NCBI RefSeq assembly: GCF_003086295.3
Contig: NC_092044.1
Coordinates: 71,166,528 to 71,230,527 of the forward strand
Direction of reading: 5' to 3'
Length of the DNA: 64,000 bases
Origin: Arachis hypogaea
Taxonomy: Eukaryota; Streptophyta; Magnoliopsida; Fabales; Fabaceae
The position numbers and the translations under genes are program-made. Shown piece after piece: positions 58,187-64,000 of this stretch (its first letter is position 1; the number at the start of each line of letters is the position of its first letter). The notes below the pieces were generated by a model that did not search any database, was not told where the DNA came from, and saw only the letters and a program-made list of their open reading frames with translations.

Positions 58187-60372
58187 TGATGACAAGTCAT
58201 CTTATGCTAGCTTTTCAAGCATTTTTCACTTGTTTCATTAGGTTTTATGCACTTTCTTGCATTGTAAGTAAGTAATTTGGAGTGGATTTTCATGGTCTTG
58301 TTAAATCAATCAACCATCCTTTATTTGACATTAAATCATGAGGTTTAAGCTAGAATTAGTTGGTTTTTGAATGATTTATGAACCTTGTAAATTTGGTGAT
58401 GCTTTGATTGGTTGTTTTGATTACTTGTAGGTGAAGAAATGGTTGAAAAAGGAATTCTTGGCACGCTTTTGAAGTTAAAGCATGCTTTGGACCTTAGGCC
58501 ACGCTTTGGAAAGCGTGACCTAAGGAAACAAAAGCCTGGTGCATCAACCAAGGAGGCAAAGGGCAGAGCGCTCAGTGAACTTACTTAACTGAGCGCTAGC
58601 CCAGCATCAAACCAAACAAGGCCAAGGAAGCACCAAGGCACAGCGCTAAGTTGGAACACATAACTGAGCACCCAAGAGAATCGAAGAAAGCACTAGCGCT
58701 CAGTTAACTATCCTACCTTTTTCGTGCCTCCCCAAGAAAAAAAAAGGCACGCTACACCAAAATGGGGGAGCCAAGTTTTGAACCAAGCACTTGGAGGACA
58801 TGGAAGAAGCACTACAAGCAAGGGAATTGACCAAAATGAAATGGCCAAGGTTTGAACCTTGGACCTTATGCAAACAAAAGGAACGCTAGTGCAAGGAAAT
58901 TGGCACCTAATTGCATCAGCCAGGGCTCGAATTGGGATCTTGTCTTTAAGGCATGAGGCACTACATTAGTCTTCCTCACTGAGCACTAGTGTTTCACAAA
59001 GACTTGGGCCAAGGAAATTGGCGCTGAATCACGGTCACCAAGCGTCGAAGGGGGAGTCCCATGCAACAAAGGGGCGCTCAGTGAGGTTTGTTAACTGAGC
59101 GCCAATGCTAGGGAGTCTGCACACAACAAACAAGCCTGGGATAAGCATGTATAGAGCTCAGTTACCTTAAGTAACTGAACGCTCCCCTGGAGCCATACAC
59201 AAAACAAATCTGGCCAAGACTTTGAGTGCTCAATTGGTTCAATTAACCGAGCGGTTCCCTAGAGGTGCACCATGGGTTCAATTTTAATTCAATTGCCACT
59301 TTGGATCCAATTCTTTACCAAATTGAGAAGCCCACTCCAAATTCTGAAGATCAAAAATAGAAAATGTATAAATAAGACTTAGTTTGAGTTAGAGAGAACC
59401 TGGATTTTTGACTTTTGAACCTTCTTTTATTCTTAGTTTTATTTGGAGCTCACTTTTACATTTTAGCTTTGAATTGGGATTGAGAGCTGAGTTCTCTCCT
59501 CCTTGTTCTTACTTTTGCATTTCTTACTTTCTGTTTATGAATTTCGGATTGAGATTGAAGGAATTCTGTTTCAATCATGGATCTACAATTCATCTTTGTT
59601 TTCTTCTGCATAATTCTAAGATTTGGGAATTGGATTTAGCTTTCTATTTTCAATTTTATTTCTTTTGCTACTTTTGCTTTTTGTTTTGGAATTTGAATTG
59701 AGATTGAAGAGCTTCATTGATTCAAATTTTGAGAATCATCTTTACCTCTCTTCTCAATTGTTCCAAGAATTAAATCTGAGTTTCCTTGACTATTTTCATT
59801 TTCTTTTCTTCTACAAATTGTTCTCTATTGAATCAAGGAAGAAATTGAGATCTAGACTTGTTTTCTAGTCTCATTGAGCCTCTGAGATCTTGAATTTCTT
59901 TTCTAGCTCTTGCAATTGAGTTGAATTTACTTTCTGTTTTGTTCTTCACTGCAATTTTCCAATTCTGTTTAGATCTACTGCACTTAATTCATCTTCTTTA
60001 CTTTTTGTTGTTAAATTCTGAATCCCAGCATCCCACACCCCTTTATTATTCAAACAATTTACATTTCTTGCACTCTAAGCTTCAGCCATTTACATTACTT
60101 GCAATTTAAGATTCAGCTATTTTACTTCTTCTGCTCTTTAGTTTACTGTCAATTCTCCCTCTCCTTTTTAGTTTCATGCAATTTAGCTTCTGTTGGTTAT
60201 AATTTACTCAAATCATCAACTGTTAGCTTAACTAAACTGACCACCTAACTAAAATTGCTTAATCTTTCAATCTCTATTGGATTGACCTCACTCATGTGAG
60301 TAATTACTACTTGATGCGACCCGGTACACTTACCGGTGAGTTTTGGTGCTGGAATCCGATTCCAACCCATCA
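58187..60372 (+). repeat. C 5' LTR, second copy
   Basis: Same length and ends as 40627-42812. Hairpins at 58567-59103, TATAAATA at 59367-59374. Confidence 0.92.
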
Positions 60373-60378
60373 AGTTTT

Positions 60379-60396
60379 TGGTGCCGTTTCCTGGGA
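60379..60396 (+). promoter_or_regulatory. primer-binding site of C, second copy
   Basis: Identical to 42819-42836. Confidence 0.72.
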
Positions 60397-60584
60397 TTGA
60401 CTAGATTGACAATGATTAAGGAAGGTGATGGTATAGATTAAGCACTTTTTCTTTGTTTCTCTTTACTTTTAACTAACATACTAACTGTTTGAATTTTTGT
60501 TTAAACTAACCATCACCTCACTCTAGCAGTAGAGTGCAGTGTTCCTAGTTTTTCTACTCTTGTGTTTCTTGTTGTTTTGGTTGT

Positions 60585-61225
60585 ATGACAGAGGCAAGGA
60601 GGGAGACCCCTACCCTCTGTGAGACTGACGAAAGAACTCTCAGGAGACTAAGAAGAGAAGCAAGAGGAAAAAGTGTTGTTGGAGAGGAAGGAGCATCTGA
60701 GGAAGAATACCAGGAAATGGAAGGTAACCATTCCAATTCTAACCCACCAGAAGGGATAGCTAACAACAATCCACCTCAGAGAAGAGTTTTGGCTTCCTAC
60801 ACCTTTGTGAATCCAAGGCATTATGGGAGTAGCATCCTTACCCCAAATGTCAATGCAAACAACTTTGAATTAAAGCCACAACTCATCACCTTGGTACAAA
60901 ACAATTGCTCTTATGGAAGAGGCCTACTTGAAGATCCAAACCAACACTTATCCACTTTTCTGAGGATTTGTGACACTGTCAAAACCAATGGAGTGCATCT
61001 TGACATTTACAAGCTATTGTTATTTCCATTTTCCCTCATAGACAAAGCTACTCAATGGTTGGAGTCATTTCCAAAAGATAGCATCAACAATTGGGAAGAT
61101 CTAGTGAACAAGTTCTTAGCCAAGTTCTATCCTCCCCAAAGGATCATTAGACTCAAAACGAAGGTCCAAACATTCACTCAGATGGATGGAGACTCATTCT
61201 ATGAGGCTTGGGAGAGATACAAGAC
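60585..61225 (+). pseudogene. Gag of C, N-terminal part (second copy)
   Basis: The predicted protein is identical to 43025-43665, and the solo LTR interrupts it at the same AAGAC (61221-61225). Because 641 bases precede the insertion, the split falls inside a codon; the frame resumes at 62652. This is the better copy to use, because its 3' half continues past the point where the first copy is corrupted. Confidence 0.9.
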
Positions 61226-62646
61226 TGATAAACCATTATTTTATGATTCATATTGTGTTTAATTGAGTGGATTTTATCAAGTCTTTACCCATTTATTCAT
61301 ATGATTACCATGTATTTGCAATTCCTTCCCAAATTGTTCTATGATTGAAAACTTGCTTCCTAGAGTCTTTAATTTGTGTATTTTAATCATCTCTTATTAC
61401 CATTCGATGCCTTGATATGTGTGTTAAGTGTTTCATACTTCATAGGGCAGGAATGGCTTAAAGAATATAGAGGAAGCTTGCAAAAAGGGAAGGAGCGCAA
61501 GAAATAAAGGAGACAACCAACGGATAGCGACGCGCACGCATAGCTGACGCGTGCACACAAATCAGACAAAATCACAGCGACGCGTATGCGTGCTTGATGC
61601 GTACGCGTCGATTGGAGTTCGCGCAAATGACACGAGCGCGTGCCTGACGCGCAAGCGTGGCAAGGAAAACGCTGAATGACGCGTATGCGTGACTGACGCG
61701 TACGCATGACCTGTGCAATCTGCAGAAATTTTAGAATACGCTGGAGACAGTTTCGGGCCACGTTTTGACCCAAATTTTGGCCCAGAAACACAGATTAAAG
61801 TCAGGGAACATGCAGAGACTCATGATATGAGATCATAATTTAGATGTAGTTTTTAGAGAGAGAGGTTCTCTCCTCTCTGTTAGGAATTAGGATTAGAATT
61901 TAGGATTTCTGTTATGTTCAGACTACTTTTCTTCATTACAGGTTCAATGTTCCTTTTATTTATTTTTCCAATTTAATTTATGAACTTTTTCATGTTAGAT
62001 TTGAATATTTTATTTAATATAATTTGAGGTATTTTCATATCAATGATTTATTTCTTTTATTTATGATATAGATAATTTAGAATTTTCCCTTTTGGCTTTG
62101 GTTAAGTAATTGGTGACGCTTGAGTTATCAAACTCGAGGTGTTGACTGAAAATTGGAATTCTTTGCTGATTAATTTGGATTCCACTAACTCTAGTCTTTC
62201 CAAGGGAAAGAATAGGACTTGAGGATTCATATTGATTTATCCACCTGACTTACCTTCGTAGTTAGAGTGGGAGCAAAAAATCCAATTCTCATCACAATTA
62301 ATAAGAATAACTAGGATAGGACTTCCAGTTCTCATACCTTGCCAAGAGCATTTCTAGTTCTTATGTTTATTCCTTTTGCCATTTACTATTCTTGCTTTTT
62401 ATCTTATACATTAAGAAAACCCCAAAAACATATCTTTTTCGATAACCAATAATAAATCATACCTCCCTGCAATTCCTTGAGAAGACGACCCGAGGTTTAA
62501 ATACTTTGGTTATCAATTTCAAAGGGATTTGTTACTTGTGACAACCAAAACTTTTGTAAGAAAGGAATTCTTGTCAGTCTAGAAGCTATACTTACAACGG
62601 GAATTTATTTGTGAAATTCTAGATCGCGCGAGAGTTTCGTTCTTCA
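61226..62646 (+). mobile_element. solo D-type LTR in gag, second copy
   Basis: Same 1421 bp as 43666-45086, with AAGAC at 61221-61225 and 62647-62651. Confidence 0.95.
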
Positions 62647-62651
62647 AAGAC

Positions 62652-63348
62652 CTTGATCAGAAAGTGTCCCCCTAAAATGTTCAATGAATGGGACATACTT
62701 CAGAATTTTTATGAAGTCTTAACTCTGAAGGCTCAAGAAGCACTAGATCACTCAATAGGAGGCTCCTTACAATTGATGAAGACTGTAGAGGAGGCCCAAA
62801 ACCTCATTGATATGGTAGCAAACAATCAATATTTTTTTGCTCATCAGAGACAACACCAACCATCACAAAGGAAAGGGGTGTTAGAGTTGGAAGGAGTGGA
62901 TTCTATCCTAGCTCAAAATAAAATGATACAACAGTAAATTCAGCAACAATTTGAACAAATGGCTAAGAAGATTGATAGCCTGCAAGTTGCATCAGTGAAT
63001 GTCACAAACCAACCACCAACTGGGTGGGGACAAAGTGAAGAAGCTTGTGAAGATCAGCAGCAGGAACAAGTAAACGATATCCATAACCAAGGAGCAGGAC
63101 AAAATGAAGTTTATGGTGACACCTACAATCCATCCTGGAAGAACCATCCAATTCTCAGATGGGGAGATAACCACAATCAAAATCAGCAGCCATGGCAAAG
63201 AAATTCAAACCAAAACAACTCAAGGAACAACCAGAACCACAACCAGCAGAACAATAACTAAAATCCATATAGAAAACACCAAAACAACTACCCCAATTCA
63301 AATCATTATCCATCCAATAACCAAACCACCAACCAAAACAATTATCAT
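62652..63348 (+). pseudogene. Gag of C, C-terminal part (second copy, complete to next insertion)
   Basis: Continues LIRKCPPKMFNEWD, HSIGGSLQLMKTVEEAQNLI and LAQNKMIQQ, then TAA at 62935-62937, the same frame again from 62938 (FEQMAKKIDSLQVAS) to a second TAA at 63259-63261, and then an Asn/Gln-rich tail up to 63348. Both stops fit CAA-to-TAA changes in Gln-rich sequence. No zinc knuckle is seen before the next LTR interrupts the gene at 63349. In its intact state it would be the particle protein. Confidence 0.87.
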
Positions 63349-64000
63349 TGATGAGCGGATAATTTATACGCTTTTTGGCATTGTTTTTAGGTAGTTTTTA
63401 GTAAGTTCAAGCTACTTTTAGGGATGTTTTCATTAGTTTTTATGTTAAATTCACATTTCTGGACTTTACTATGAGTTTGTGTGTTTTTCTGTGATTTTAG
63501 GTAATTTCTGGCTGAAATTGAGGGACTTGAGCAAAACTCTGATAGGAGGCTGACAAAGGACTGCTAATGCTGTTGGAATCTGACCTCCCTTCATTCGAAA
63601 TGGATTTTCTGGAGCTACAGAACTCCAAATTCGCCGCTCTATAGGGCGTTGGAAAGTCGACATCCAGAGCTTTCCAACAATATATAATAGTCCATACTTT
63701 ATTGGGAATTGATGACGTAAACTGGCGCTCAACGCCAGTTCCATATTGCTGTCTGGAGTAAAACGCCAGAAACACGTCACGACCCGGAGTTGAACGCCCA
63801 AAACACGTTACAACTTGGCGTTCAACTCCAAAAGAAGTCTCAGCTCGTGGGTAGATCAAGCTCAGCCCAAACACACACCAAGTGGGTCCCGGAAGTGGAT
63901 TTATGCATCAATTACTTACTCATGAAAACCCTAGTAGCTAGTCTAGTATAAATAGGATAATTTACTATTGTATTAGACATCTTTGGTCTCAGTTTTATTT
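63349..64000 (+). mobile_element. family-A LTR inserted in gag of C, runs off the window
   Basis: TGATGAGCGGATAATTTATA starts right after ATCAT (63344-63348, half of a presumed TSD). Hairpin units at 63721-63830 and TATAAATA at 63947-63954, as in the solo LTR at 18557. The right end is outside the window, so solo or full element cannot be told. Confidence 0.88.
63947..63954 (+). promoter_or_regulatory. TATA-like box of the terminal LTR A
   Basis: TATAAATA about 600 bases into the LTR and 115 bases after the last hairpin unit. Confidence 0.6.

Noticed and set aside
29232..63753. Biological tandem segmental duplication of 17 kb
   Set aside because: Not excluded, but near identity, homopolymer-type differences and the position of both copies against a placeholder gap favour an assembly artefact.

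Overview
This window is plant repeat DNA with no recognisable host gene. Everything I can identify is LTR-retrotransposon material. Most of it is Ty3/gypsy of the Athila type: the Gag and protease are Athila-like and the primer-binding sites match the 3' end of tRNA-Asp. The repeat vocabulary (hairpins of the type TGGCGTT..AACGCCA, GACGCGTACGCG hairpins, LTRs beginning TGATGAGCGG or TGATAAACC) looks to me like peanut (Arachis), but that is recognition from memory, not a search. For this report I name four LTR families. A starts TGATGAGCGG and ends TTTCGTGCACCA. B is on the minus strand, about 3.1 kb long, and appears on the plus strand as TGTAACACCC...TTTACA. C starts TGATGACAAG. D starts TGATAAACC.

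Layout. 1-3369: two decayed 3' internal regions of family-A-like minus-strand elements, each with a fragment of a gag-like ORF, separated by an LTR-A fragment. 3370-5342: a family-D deletion derivative. 5346-13097: a family-D element with LTR, tRNA-Asp PBS, a long non-Gag/Pol ORF, PPT and a truncated 3' LTR. 13098-17794: a truncated minus-strand Athila element with gag, protease and partial RT. 18217-39853: a Russian-doll nest. LTR B2 contains solo LTR B1, which contains a solo LTR A with a perfect TSD and a 13.7-kb family-A element, which itself holds a second copy of the truncated Athila element. 39854-40626: a third family-B LTR with an iMet-type PBS. 40627-45533: a family-C element whose gag is split by a solo D-type LTR with a perfect TSD.

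A run of exactly 1000 N (46047-47046) follows. The sequence after it (47047-63753) repeats 29232-46046 almost base for base. The differences are mainly single-base homopolymer or dinucleotide length changes, plus garbled poly-A stretches close to both gap edges. I read this as two overlapping contig ends placed side by side by the assembler, not a biological tandem duplication. If so, the real locus is about 17 kb shorter than the window, and the second-copy features are the same genes annotated twice.

How the parts relate. No element here has a full set of genes. Family D has LTRs, PBS and PPT but encodes a Pro/Tyr/Gln-rich protein instead of Gag-Pol. Family A element A1 has gag and protease only. 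The E1 copies stop within reverse transcriptase. They would need proteins supplied from elsewhere. The most interesting biological signals are the hairpin arrays that sit in U3 just upstream of TATA-like boxes in three different LTR families, the family-D ORF, the internal second PPT of family D, and the nested insertion order that can be read from target-site duplications.
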